Origin: Agarivorans sp. Alg241-V36
GTDB taxonomy: Bacteria; Pseudomonadota; Gammaproteobacteria; Enterobacterales; Celerinatantimonadaceae
Direction: 5' to 3'
Length of the DNA: 64,000 nt
Assembly: GCF_900537085.1 (NCBI RefSeq)
Contig: NZ_UNRE01000009.1
Span: 67,001 to 131,000, forward strand
In this document: piece after piece, positions 33,913 to 43,010 of the stretch
How the letters are laid out: each line of letters starts with the position of its first letter
How positions within the stretch are numbered: position 1 is the first letter of the stretch
Translations under genes and position numbers: made by a program
Notes under the pieces: generated by a model
What the model saw: only the letters and a program-made list of their open reading frames with translations
Database searches by the model: none
Told to the model about the DNA's origin: nothing

Positions 33913-34851
33913 ATGACTCAGCCAACTTCAGCCAAGCCAGTAAGCGGCGTTATTACACCGCCACATCAAACCGCTAAACGCCACCAGCGCGTGGTGCCTT
34001 TAAGTTACCAAGCAGCCGGTTTGGCCTTTAATCTCGCTGGCTTAGTTAATCAACGCTGGGCAGCAAATACTCTTAGTGAGTTATGGTTTCGAGTATTCAA
34101 ACGCAAAGTAAGCGCCAATACCCAAGCATTTTGGCAGAGCGCTGAGCAAACCCTTAGCTTAAGCGTAAATCAGCACCAGCTGCCTTTGCACTTGTGGGGC
34201 TCTGGGCCTTTGGTTGTATGTTTACACGGTTGGAGTGGCAGCGGCGTACAGTTTCGCCATTTTGTGCAGCCTTTAGTTGAAGCCGGCTACCAAGTAGCAA
34301 CTTTTGATGCCCCCGGACACGGCAGCCACCAAGATTCGCATAGTCACTTACTCGAATTTAGTGACAGCTTATTGGCTATTCAGCAACAAGTTGCCAAAGT
34401 GCATTGTGTGTTAGCCCACTCCTTTGGCGCTATGGCCACCACTACCGCTCAATTACGTGGTTTTACTCCAGCAAAGCTAGTGATGTTAGCCCCTCATTTA
34501 GACGTTGATGAAATGTTTAGTACCTACGCCGGTTTACTTAATTTACGCCAAGGCCTTACCGCAAGATTCAAACAGCAAGTGGGTATGAAAATGCAAGACT
34601 TGCTTGCAGGAGAGGACCCATGGAAATTGTTTAAGGTGGAGCGTCTTGTGCCAGTGAACACTTTCGGATTATTAGTCAGCGATAGCAACGACCAAGAGGT
34701 AACTCAAGCACAGTTTGGCTTAATCGCCCAAAACTGGAGCAAGGCTAAACATCTGCAAACCCAAGGCTTAGGTCACTTTCGTTTGTTAAAAGATCCACTA
34801 GTAATCAAACAAACCGTAAGCTTTGTGAGTGAAGAGCGAACAGCAAGCTAG
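33913..34851 (+). CDS. Alpha/beta hydrolase
   Basis: The product has 312 residues. The oxyanion-hole segment VVCLHGWSGSG, the nucleophile elbow AHSFGA (Ser), ATFDAPGHG and a late catalytic His (GLGHFRLLKD) mark an alpha/beta-hydrolase fold. The ATG at 33913 has GGGAG 7 bp upstream; an ATG at 33841 in frame has no ribosome site. The first 100 residues before the hydrolase core are a variable, partly helical extension. Substrate unknown. Divergent from the GlxA-like regulator. Confidence 0.88.
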   Translation: MTQPTSAKPVSGVITPPHQTAKRHQRVVPLSYQAAGLAFNLAGLVNQRWAANTLSELWFRVFKRKVSANTQAFWQSAEQTLSLSVNQHQLPLHLWGSGPLVVCLHGWSGSGVQFRHFVQPLVEAGYQVATFDAPGHGSHQDSHSHLLEFSDSLLAIQQQVAKVHCVLAHSFGAMATTTAQLRGFTPAKLVMLAPHLDVDEMFSTYAGLLNLRQGLTARFKQQVGMKMQDLLAGEDPWKLFKVERLVPVNTFGLLVSDSNDQEVTQAQFGLIAQNWSKAKHLQTQGLGHFRLLKDPLVIKQTVSFVSEERTAS

Positions 34852-34914
34852 CGTAGGAACTAACACCAAAATACTTTATGCTCGGTTAAAACAGATTAAT
34901 CAAGACTGATACTC

Positions 34915-35292
34915 GTGGCACAAATTAGCCCTTCACAATGCCCTGGCTGTGGAAGCCTTTTAAATTGCACTGCCGATAGAAACTGCTGGTGTATGGATAT
35001 GCCAGCCATTCTGCCGGTGAGCGCCGACCTTAATGAGCGCGCCTGCTTTTGCCAAACATGCTTATCGAAAAAGCTGGCCGAGAAACTAACAGTGCTAATA
35101 GCCAACACCCCGCACGATGAGCTACTTACCTTAGCAGAGCGCTACCGTACGCCACCAAATCAGCAGGCAGTTTTGCAAGAACACCTAGACTACAGCATGG
35201 AAAATGGCTTGATGGTATTTAGCGCTTGGTATCATTTAAAGCGCGGCAGTTGTTGTGGCAATGGCTGCCGCCACTGCCCTTATCCTAGTTAA
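34915..35292 (+). CDS. Cysteine-rich CWC plus DUF5522-type small protein
   Basis: The 125-residue protein looks like two short cysteine-rich units. The N-terminal part (QCPGCGSLLNC...CWCMD...CFCQTCL) resembles the CWC cysteine-rich family. The C-terminal part (MVFSAWYHLKRGSCCGNGCRHCPY) resembles DUF5522. The cysteine spacing suggests bound zinc or another metal. The only plausible start is GTG at 34915, without a strong ribosome site. Function unknown. Confidence 0.75.
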   Translation: MAQISPSQCPGCGSLLNCTADRNCWCMDMPAILPVSADLNERACFCQTCLSKKLAEKLTVLIANTPHDELLTLAERYRTPPNQQAVLQEHLDYSMENGLMVFSAWYHLKRGSCCGNGCRHCPYPS

Positions 35293-35306
35293 AGCAATTA
35301 GCCAAG

Positions 35307-35792
35307 CTAAGCTAGCTTATCGACTTGCTTAACGAAGGTTTTATTGGCAAAGCCATAGCAGAAGCGGGTTAGCCCCCAGAAGATCAGCAATACCACGGCA
35401 ATAATCGCGTAAAGAGCATGTAAGTCGATAGACAATTCAAACAACAAAGCCGACAACTCCGCCTGCACATCAAGCCAGGCAATCACCCCATAAATCTCAT
35501 AAAAAGAGTAAGCAAATACCGCTAGCAGTTCCGCCACAGAAATGAATATCGAAGCAAGCCACGACCAAAAGCTTAAATAGCGTAGCTCTTTACGAGTAAG
35601 CCCTCGCTGGTGATCTTTCACAAACAACTGCACCGCAATAAATGCCGACAACATCAGGATAATAATGCCTAAAAAACTGTTGGACTCTAAATCTAACCAC
35701 GACACCACGGTGCCAAAAACTAAGGAACTGGCTAAATAAACCAGTGAAAACCACATTAGGTACTTGTTAAGTGATACTTCAGCCGTTTGCAT
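35307..35792 (-). CDS. Four-helix integral membrane protein, ABZJ_00895-like
   Basis: The 161-residue product has four predicted membrane helices (about 12-30, 40-58, 75-97, 122-145) and a conserved-looking loop FVKDHQRGLTRKE between helices 2 and 3. This resembles an uncharacterised family called ABZJ_00895. No catalytic residues are evident and the function is unknown. It converges with the CWC/DUF5522 gene. Confidence 0.72.
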   Translation of the reverse strand: MQTAEVSLNKYLMWFSLVYLASSLVFGTVVSWLDLESNSFLGIIILMLSAFIAVQLFVKDHQRGLTRKELRYLSFWSWLASIFISVAELLAVFAYSFYEIYGVIAWLDVQAELSALLFELSIDLHALYAIIAVVLLIFWGLTRFCYGFANKTFVKQVDKLA

Positions 35793-35950
35793 GCTCTTCT
35801 TTTAACCTTACTGCCTAAACTACCCGCGCATATTAACACTAAGACGACAAAATTTAGCATTGGGCTAAACCCTCCAACTTACGCAATATCAATTTAATCT
35901 GCGGCTGAACTCGCTCAGCTCACAGTTTTATAATCTTTACCAAACCGAAC

Positions 35951-35965
35951 ATTCCAAAATGGAAT
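35951..35965. promoter_or_regulatory. Operator-like dyad ATTCCA-AAA-TGGAAT
   Basis: Perfect 6-bp arms with a further AATTCCA half-site near 35981 lie about 95 bp before the LysE gene. The binding protein is unknown. Confidence 0.4.
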
Positions 35966-36058
35966 ATATAGAATATCTACAATTCCATTTATCCACTTAG
36001 TGACAGGCCCTACACTAGCCGCAGTTTATAAATCTCATTACTTTTCAGGGATGAAGGC

Positions 36059-36667
36059 GTGTTAGAAGCATTAAGCGCACTGCTATTAATTAATTTATTG
36101 GGCATGTTAAGCCCAGGCCCAGACATGGTCATGGTATTGCGCCATGCCAGCGGCGGCAAACGCCAAGCGGCATTATGCGTAATGGGCGTACTAGTGGGTT
36201 TTAGCATTCACATTGCCCTTGCTATTGGTGGCTTATCTATTCTTATTAAGCAATCCCCTCTGCTGTTTGAAGTATTGCGTTGGGGCGGCGCGGGCTTTTT
36301 AGTATTCCTTGGATTAAGAACCTTGTTTAGTCGCTCAGAGCTTATTGAACTTGCCGCCGAAGGCAAACCTAAGCGCGCTAAAAAAGTGGTGCTAAGCGGT
36401 ATTGCTTGTAACCTACTTAATCCAAAGATTTTAGTTTTTGTGGTAAGCGTATTTAGTCAGTTTATTGCTAGTGAAACACTACTCAGCGAAAAGCTGATAC
36501 TCGGGGCGGCTTTGTTACTAGAAACCGCATTACTGTGGTACCTATTGGTACGCATTTTGTCGCATCATAAGGTGCAAATACAGCTGCAACGCTATCAACA
36601 ATGGGTGAATAGATTTAGTGGCACAACCCTACTTGGAATGGGAACTTTGCTCGGCCTTCACAGTTAA
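36059..36667 (+). CDS. LysE-family amino-acid/metabolite exporter
   Basis: This 202-residue RhtB/LysE translocator has about six membrane helices and the signature MLSPGPDMVMVLRHASGGKRQAALCVMGVLVG near residues 15-47. The start is GTG at 36059; the ATG at 36051 reads into an immediate stop. Members export amino acids such as homoserine or threonine; the substrate here is unknown. Confidence 0.92.
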   Translation: MLEALSALLLINLLGMLSPGPDMVMVLRHASGGKRQAALCVMGVLVGFSIHIALAIGGLSILIKQSPLLFEVLRWGGAGFLVFLGLRTLFSRSELIELAAEGKPKRAKKVVLSGIACNLLNPKILVFVVSVFSQFIASETLLSEKLILGAALLLETALLWYLLVRILSHHKVQIQLQRYQQWVNRFSGTTLLGMGTLLGLHS

Positions 36668-36729
36668 GCCCTCTGCAAATTGAAACCCACAGGGCTTGGT
36701 GCTATGGTCAAAAAAAAGGCAGATGAATC

Positions 36730-37395
36730 ATGGTTATGGAAGATACCTACAAGATCATTATCGCTGACGACCACCCCTTGTTTCGTAGTGCTCTTCAGCA
36801 GGCAGTACAAACTGCCGTTCCCGATGCTCAGTTACTAGAAGCTGAGAATGTTAACGACCTACTTAAACTGCTCGAACTAGAGCGCGAACCCGACCTACTG
36901 TTATTAGATTTAAAGATGCCCGGCGCCAATGGCTTCTCGGCGTTTACCCACTTGCATGGCCAGTACCCAGAGTTGCCAATTGTGGTGATCTCTGCCAGCG
37001 AAGAAGTGAGCGTAGTACAGAAAGCCAAGCAACTTGGTGCCACTGGTTTTATTCCTAAATCTACGCCACTGCAACAATTAGTTGCAGCCATTCAGCACAT
37101 TATTGAAGGTGATGACTGGTTCCCAGAAGGCATAAGCTTTAGCGCTCAAGCAGAGGAAGACCCTCTCGCGGAGCGTTTAGCCAGCCTAACCCCGCAGCAA
37201 TACAAAGTATTGGTAATGCTTAACGAAGGGCTGCTTAACAAGCAAATTGCCTACGAGTTAAACGTATCGGAGGCCACCATTAAGGCCCACGTTACCGCGA
37301 TTTTCCGCAAACTTAACGTGAAAAACCGCACCCAAGCAGTAATCGCCTTGCAGCAATTAGAGCTAGAGCCAAGCCCAGAAGATAACGAGATTTAA
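36730..37395 (+). CDS. crbR: CrbR-like LuxR-type response regulator
   Basis: This 221-residue response regulator has a receiver domain (about 7-125; phosphoacceptor D60 in LLLLDLKMPG, Lys in PKSTPL) and a LuxR helix-turn-helix (about 155-215, NKQIAYELNVSEATIKAHVTAIFRKL). Its pairing with the CrbS-like kinase at 39220 and with acs at 47400 matches the CrbSR system of Vibrio, Shewanella and Pseudomonas relatives. There CrbR activates acs when acetate is to be scavenged. An AAAGG site precedes the ATG; an in-frame ATG 6 bp later is also possible. Confidence 0.88.
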   Translation: MVMEDTYKIIIADDHPLFRSALQQAVQTAVPDAQLLEAENVNDLLKLLELEREPDLLLLDLKMPGANGFSAFTHLHGQYPELPIVVISASEEVSVVQKAKQLGATGFIPKSTPLQQLVAAIQHIIEGDDWFPEGISFSAQAEEDPLAERLASLTPQQYKVLVMLNEGLLNKQIAYELNVSEATIKAHVTAIFRKLNVKNRTQAVIALQQLELEPSPEDNEI

Positions 37396-37416
37396 GAAGC
37401 TTCTTTAAATTAGAAA

Positions 37417-37432
37417 GCCCGCAAGTGCGGGC
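37417..37432. terminator. Terminator between crbR and sheath gene
   Basis: GCCCGCA/TGCGGGC is a short stem with a 2-nt loop. The minus-strand flank reads TTTCTAATTT, so it suits the sheath gene better than crbR. Confidence 0.6.
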
Positions 37433-37515
37433 TTGTACAGGTGCCTATCTGAATATCTTTGGGCTTAAAGCACACCCTGGATATAGGGCTTGCTGTTTGA
37501 GCCTATGAATTAAGG

Positions 37516-39006
37516 TTATGATTTCTGCATTTGTTGCTGGAAAGCAATTTCAATAAATTCGGCTGGGCGAGTAATTGCCACAAAAACCGTAATTCTTAAG
37601 TCTCCATCTAAAATGTCTTCACTGGTCATGGTTTCACCTAATCCAACACGAACACTATAAGCTTTGGCTGGCGTAGCTCCAACTAAACCTCCACATTGCC
37701 AAAGGCTAGTTAGGAAACTAGAAATCATGCTTTTAATCGAGCTCCAAGTTTGCGCATTATTCGGTTCAAAAACATACGCTTTAACTGCCAGCTTTATTGA
37801 TTGTTCAAGCATAATCACGGTGCGTCGCACATTTATATAGCGCCAATCCACACTATTACCATCTAAGGTTCGAGCTCCCCACACGAGATTTCCTTTACCA
37901 GTAAATGAGCGAATGGCGTTTATCGATTTACCATTAATATCTACGTTTAAGGTTTCTTGTTCTTCGTCGGAAATTTTCAAAGCGGGTGAAGTGATACCAA
38001 GTACCTCGATATTCGCAGGCGCTTGCCATACACCATCGCAATTGTCGGTCATGGTGTACAAGCCGGCCATCGCGCCAGATGGAGGAACTAGATTAAGCTG
38101 ACGACTTACTTCTTGAATTAACGCCTTGTAGATAACGCTTTTGCTGCGTAAAGTACGATCAATATCTTTGAGTTTAAACTCATCAGCATAGGTTTTATTG
38201 TTAGTAAGATCAGCCAGCAGCTTTCCTAAGTCGGAAGTGACATCAGGCCTGCCAAGTTCTTCGTTTAAAACCGCTCGTAAGGTAGCCTTACCCTCTTCAG
38301 TTAAATAACCAAAATCAATGTCTGTATCACTAACTAAAGTGCTATTTAGCCAAGGGAAATACACTGCACCAAAATCACCAATGCCCTTATTTGATACTCC
38401 CGCCCTAAATGCTGCTACGCTGTCGTCCTCATCTTGAAAACCGTTGTGTACATCCAGTAAGGCAATACGACTGCGCGCGTCGCCACCGCAATGCATCAAC
38501 ATTTGCTGCTGAACCATGTAACAATCAGCAGCAGTAAGGCTTATTGCATCAGGAATAACGAGCATGGTGGGTTCTTGCTCATTTAACAGGATTGTAATGC
38601 CAGCTAATAGCGCATCTTTAGCTATACCTGTTGTGTAATCACCAACCGATACGATGTAGCAAGGGCCACCACCATTTAAGAAAAACATCTGCATGCTTTG
38701 GTACAAACGATAGTTATTGCCACTCGTTGATACTGAGTAATGCTTTTCACTAAAAGAAACATTGTTACTTACTTCATCCGCGGCCTCTGCAAAGCCAAAC
38801 CGCAAGTTAGCTCCAACGCCAAAAATATCATGGAATTCAGCCATTGAGCATATTCGAGTGGGCTTCTTTAGTACCGACCTATTATTTTGACTGGCGGTTT
38901 GGGTATAGCCGATAAATGCGGGTACAGCAGTTGCTACTTCCACTACAGAATTTGGAAACGCACTATTTTCAACAATATACACACCGGGAGTTTTCATGTT
39001 GCTCAT
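37516..39006 (-). CDS. Orphan contractile tail-sheath protein, eCIS-like
   Basis: This 496-residue phage-tail-sheath family protein begins KTPGVYIVENSAFPNSVVEV and ATAVPAFIGYT, the N-terminal pattern of sheaths from extracellular contractile injection systems (Afp/PVC type). The C-terminal sheath domain (about 395-496) has NLVWGARTL, WRYINVRR, FEPNNAQTW, GLGETMTSEDI and ITRPAEFIEI. The ATG at 39006 with AAGGGAAATGAC upstream is preferred to the longer frame from 39066. No tube, baseplate, spike or AAA+ ATPase gene is present around it. It lies alone between crbR and crbS, opposite in strand to crbR and the same as crbS. Confidence 0.88.
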   Translation of the reverse strand: MSNMKTPGVYIVENSAFPNSVVEVATAVPAFIGYTQTASQNNRSVLKKPTRICSMAEFHDIFGVGANLRFGFAEAADEVSNNVSFSEKHYSVSTSGNNYRLYQSMQMFFLNGGGPCYIVSVGDYTTGIAKDALLAGITILLNEQEPTMLVIPDAISLTAADCYMVQQQMLMHCGGDARSRIALLDVHNGFQDEDDSVAAFRAGVSNKGIGDFGAVYFPWLNSTLVSDTDIDFGYLTEEGKATLRAVLNEELGRPDVTSDLGKLLADLTNNKTYADEFKLKDIDRTLRSKSVIYKALIQEVSRQLNLVPPSGAMAGLYTMTDNCDGVWQAPANIEVLGITSPALKISDEEQETLNVDINGKSINAIRSFTGKGNLVWGARTLDGNSVDWRYINVRRTVIMLEQSIKLAVKAYVFEPNNAQTWSSIKSMISSFLTSLWQCGGLVGATPAKAYSVRVGLGETMTSEDILDGDLRITVFVAITRPAEFIEIAFQQQMQKS

Positions 39007-39219
39007 GTCATTTCCCTTTTGTAGAGTCATAGCTGTAGACCAGCCTCTACTCTGTTTAGATATCACAAGGTGAAGTTGAAGCTACCAATTATTGGCTTAC
39101 TCCAACCTATGCGATTTGAATATTGTTCATTAATTGAAAAAATGCCACTTATGGATGTTTAAAATTGATAAAACATACCTAGCTCAGATCACCAATGCTA
39201 AACGAGCAGAGTGTGATTA

Positions 39220-42200
39220 TTACGAACTGGGTTTAAGCCAATCATTGGCCCCTTTTTGGCTATTGAGTAACTGCTGGCAGAGCTTTTTCAAACGCAGTGG
39301 GCGCAGTGGTTTACTCAAGTAAGCAAAACCTTGGGCGCGTACTCGGTCAATAAGGTCGGTTTGTCGATCGGCGCTAATCACAATGCCATGGCATGAGAGC
39401 TGCCCTTGATGAATTAGGCGTTGCAGTGCTTCTAAGCCGGTTTTGTCGTAGTCGAGGTGGTAGTCACTCAAAATCAGTTCAGGCACCCAGCCACCTTCAA
39501 TAACTTCAGCAGCGGTGTCGGCGTCTTCACAGCAAATAACTTCGTACCCCCAGCGGCTTAACAGGCTTTCCATACCGGCCAAAATGTCGGGTTCATTGTC
39601 AATGCAGAGCACTTTTGCACCTTGGGTGGTGCTAATAGGCGCGCCCTCTAATTGCTTGGTTTTGTATATGTTGGCTGCTTCTACCACCGGAACAGTAACG
39701 TAAAATACCGAGCCTTTGCCTAGCTCCGATTCCACGCCAATAGGGATCTCAAGTAGCTCGGCAAACCCCTGTGCAATGGCTAGGCCCAAACCTAAGCCTT
39801 CTTCACGAGCGCGGCCAGATTTTTGTAACTGCTGAAACTCCTCAAAAATTTGCTGTTGCTTACTCTCTTCAATGCCGGGGCCATTATCCCACACCTCTAA
39901 TCGCAGGCTATGGCCTTTACGACGAGCCCCCAGCAGCACTTTGCCTTTGGGGTTATAACGCAAAGCATTAGTGAGGAAGTTTTGCAGGATACGGCGCAAT
40001 AATTTGCTGTCGCTACTTACGGTAAGCTTGCTGGTATGTAGTTTTAGCTCTACGTCTTGCTGCTGCGCTAGCGGGATAAATTCTGCATGAATATGATCGA
40101 GTAAATGGCCAATATCAAACTGTTCTTTACTCACCACCACTCGCCCAGACTCGAGCCGCGAAATATCCAGTAAATCACTAATAATTTCTTCCGCTGAATA
40201 AAGAGACTTGTCGATGCTTGCGGCTAAAAACTTGGCGTCTTTTGCCAAGTCTGCTTCCAGTAATGAACCGGCAAACAGTTTAGCGGCATTAAGCGGTTGC
40301 ATAAGATCATGGCTCACCGCCGCTAAGAAACGGGTTTTAGATTGGTTGGCTTGTTCGGCCGCATGTGTGGCATGCACCAATTGTTGGTTAATAGATGATA
40401 ATTGCTGAGTACGCTGAGCCACCCGCGCTTCAAGAATTTCATTGGCTTGTTTCAACATATCTTCGGCTTGGCGGAAGGTAGTAATGTCACTAAAAGTCAT
40501 TACATAGCCGCCATTTGGCATGGGATTGCCTTGCACTTGAATCACTCGGCCATCACGGCGAATTCGTGAAGAAGTATGGCTATTACCCCGGCGCAAATGC
40601 TCCACTCGCCGCTCTACGTGTTCTTCAATATCACCGGGTCCACACAAGCCATTAATGGCATTGTGACGTATTAACTCTTCAATCGGTCGCCCAACCGCAA
40701 TCATACCGTTGGGAAACTCAAATAACTCGGTATAACGGCGATTCCAAGACACCAGCTTAAGCTCTTTATCAACAATAGCGATGCCCTGATCGATATGTTC
40801 GATCGCGCCTTGTAAAAGGTGCTTATTGAACTGGAGAAGCTCCGAGGCTTCTTCAGCAATCGAGGCAAATTCTTCTAATTGTACTTGCTTGCCTTGCAAG
40901 GCCGAGCCAAGTACCAAACGCGCCGAAGAAGCCCCAAATACACCACCTAACATACGCTCGGTTTCGGCAATTAACTCAACCGGCGCTTGCTGATTTGGGC
41001 TAAGGTCGAGATCGCGTGAACTAGCGTATTTGCTAAAGGCTTCACTAATTCGCTGGCTACCTAAGAAACGAGAAGCCAGCATGTGTAGCTCTTCTACGCT
41101 TACTTTTGATTGATAAAGCGCCCCTGCGTCGTCGCTTTTACCGGTTTGACCAACAAAGTTACTGGCCTGCAACCACTCAGAAACCGCTGGGCTAGAAAGC
41201 TTAGACACCAACAAGTAAGCCAATAAGTTCCCCAATAAACTAAGCACAATGCCCCAGTTATCATTGGAGATAAGCGCTCTTCCCGCCAGTTGTGGCGCAG
41301 TAAGCCACTCGGCTATCCACTGGTTAAAAATCAGTGGACTAAGGCTGTCGGTCATATTCAGTAAATTGAGCAGCCATAGGCTCATGCCTACCAGTAAACC
41401 GGCATACACGCCGGTGCGATTACCTTCGCGCCAGTACAAGCCAAAAATCAGCGGAATAGCGAGTTGGGCAATGGCAGCAAAAGATAAGAAACCAATATCC
41501 GCTAGATTGGCTAATTCCCCTAGCATTAAGAAAGTGCCCCAAGCCAGCAGCAGAATCACTAAAATGGTGGTGCGGCGAACGTTAAGCAGTAGTTCACTAA
41601 ACTGGGCAAAGTTGCGACGACTCAAACCGCCTTGCTTTAATAGCAAAGGCAACACTAAATCGTTACTCACCATAATGGCCAAGGCAATGGTAGACACCAC
41701 TACCATGCCACTAGCCGCTGAGGTGCCGCCAAGAAACGCCACCATACCTAGCCAATCGTGACCGGCCGCCAACGGCAAACTAATCACATAGTTATCGGCC
41801 GGGGTATTGGCCGGCAGCAATACATCTCCAGCAAAGGCAATGGGTAAGACAAAAATGGCGAGCAACACCAAATAGGCAGGAAATAGCCAACGGGCGGTTT
41901 TAAGATCATTCACTTGGTTGTTTTCTACCACCGTTACGTGGAATTGCCGAGGCAAACAAATAACCGCCGACATTGCCAACAACGTGGCAATCACCAAGTC
42001 TGTTACATCGGCAATGCTAATCTCTTGCCATTTAAAGCTAAAGGACTCACTCACCGCTTGCTGGGCGCTTAGTGGTAAATCCCACAATATTGATACCGCG
42101 AGTAATCCCACACAAACAAAGGCCACCAGCTTAACCAATGACTCAAAGGCGATAGCAACAATTACCCCGCGGTGATGTTCGGTAGCATCAATATGGCGAG

Positions 42201-42741
42201 TGCCAAACAACATGGTGAATATCGCTAAAGCAATACTCACAAACAAAGCGATTTGAGAGCTACTGCCTTTACCCACCGCTTCGCGCATTGCCTCGCCACC
42301 AAACAGGTCTAAACCCATCACAATGGCGCGCAGCTGCAAGGCAATATAAGGCAGCACACCAATAATACAAATAAGAGAAATAACTACAGCAAGGGTTTGC
42401 GACTTGCCATAACGTGCAGCGATAAAGTCGGCAATGGTGGTGATATGCTCGCGTTTGGCAATTAACACCACCCTCGCCAGCAGCTTCCAACCAAATAGAA
42501 ATAGCAGCACAGGGCCAAGATAAATGGGAATAAAAGATAAGAAGTTTTCGCTGGCCTGGCCTACCGTGCCGTAAAAGGTCCACGAGGTACAATAAACGGC
42601 GATAGAAAAGCTATAGAAGGCAGGCTGCCAACGCAGGCGCGCACTGGCATTTTGGTCGGTGAAATAGGCGATAACAAATAGCAGCCCTAGGTAGGCCAAC
42701 GACAGCGGAATAACTAACCAACCTTCACTTACTATTTGCAT
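39220..42741 (-). CDS. crbS: CrbS-like SLC5 transporter/hybrid histidine kinase
   Basis: The product has 1173 residues. The first about 500 form a sodium:solute symporter (SLC5) domain with around 13 helices. A linker (about 520-630, possibly a STAC-type connector) and a PAS domain (about 640-760; DQGIAIVDKELKLVSWN) follow. Then come HisKA with the phospho-His in AAVSHDLMQPLNAAK (about H810), HATPase (about 860-975; NFLTNALRYNPKG, DNGPGIE, GLGLAIAQG) and a receiver (about 1035-1160; Asp near 1091 in ILSDYHLD). This is the CrbS architecture that senses acetate state and controls acs through CrbR. In this genome the kinase is separated from crbR by the sheath gene. Confidence 0.93.
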   Translation of the reverse strand: MQIVSEGWLVIPLSLAYLGLLFVIAYFTDQNASARLRWQPAFYSFSIAVYCTSWTFYGTVGQASENFLSFIPIYLGPVLLFLFGWKLLARVVLIAKREHITTIADFIAARYGKSQTLAVVISLICIIGVLPYIALQLRAIVMGLDLFGGEAMREAVGKGSSSQIALFVSIALAIFTMLFGTRHIDATEHHRGVIVAIAFESLVKLVAFVCVGLLAVSILWDLPLSAQQAVSESFSFKWQEISIADVTDLVIATLLAMSAVICLPRQFHVTVVENNQVNDLKTARWLFPAYLVLLAIFVLPIAFAGDVLLPANTPADNYVISLPLAAGHDWLGMVAFLGGTSAASGMVVVSTIALAIMVSNDLVLPLLLKQGGLSRRNFAQFSELLLNVRRTTILVILLLAWGTFLMLGELANLADIGFLSFAAIAQLAIPLIFGLYWREGNRTGVYAGLLVGMSLWLLNLLNMTDSLSPLIFNQWIAEWLTAPQLAGRALISNDNWGIVLSLLGNLLAYLLVSKLSSPAVSEWLQASNFVGQTGKSDDAGALYQSKVSVEELHMLASRFLGSQRISEAFSKYASSRDLDLSPNQQAPVELIAETERMLGGVFGASSARLVLGSALQGKQVQLEEFASIAEEASELLQFNKHLLQGAIEHIDQGIAIVDKELKLVSWNRRYTELFEFPNGMIAVGRPIEELIRHNAINGLCGPGDIEEHVERRVEHLRRGNSHTSSRIRRDGRVIQVQGNPMPNGGYVMTFSDITTFRQAEDMLKQANEILEARVAQRTQQLSSINQQLVHATHAAEQANQSKTRFLAAVSHDLMQPLNAAKLFAGSLLEADLAKDAKFLAASIDKSLYSAEEIISDLLDISRLESGRVVVSKEQFDIGHLLDHIHAEFIPLAQQQDVELKLHTSKLTVSSDSKLLRRILQNFLTNALRYNPKGKVLLGARRKGHSLRLEVWDNGPGIEESKQQQIFEEFQQLQKSGRAREEGLGLGLAIAQGFAELLEIPIGVESELGKGSVFYVTVPVVEAANIYKTKQLEGAPISTTQGAKVLCIDNEPDILAGMESLLSRWGYEVICCEDADTAAEVIEGGWVPELILSDYHLDYDKTGLEALQRLIHQGQLSCHGIVISADRQTDLIDRVRAQGFAYLSKPLRPLRLKKLCQQLLNSQKGANDWLKPSS

Positions 42742-43010
42742 TTACAATCAATTCCCTTGAAACAGTTCATAACCAGCGTGACCAAGTATTTACGCTAGCA
42801 AAAAAGATCGGTGATAACTGTGATTAATACAAAGGCTTATCAAACTATTGCAGAAAAACTGCAGCAATGAGCTTAACAAAAACCGTAGCAAGCAATCGCC
42901 AAAACCCGCCTCAATGCGCGTTTAGACTAAAGTCGTCTAGGTTGGCAAGGTAAAAAAGACCATGCTAAATGCCGATAGTTACCTGAGTTATGAAACAACT
43001 AGGTGAGGCA
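42742..43010. promoter_or_regulatory. Divergent region between crbS and the DUF294 gene
   Basis: This 269-bp stretch should hold both promoters. I see no clear operator; a ribosome site GTGAGG lies just before the DUF294 start. Confidence 0.4.

Noticed and set aside
37516-39006. Prophage region
   Set aside because: Only a sheath gene is present; no integrase, capsid, terminase or attachment repeats are seen around it.
39134-39322. 62-residue plus-strand frame before the end of crbS
   Set aside because: It overlaps the crbS 3' end in antisense and has no recognisable features.
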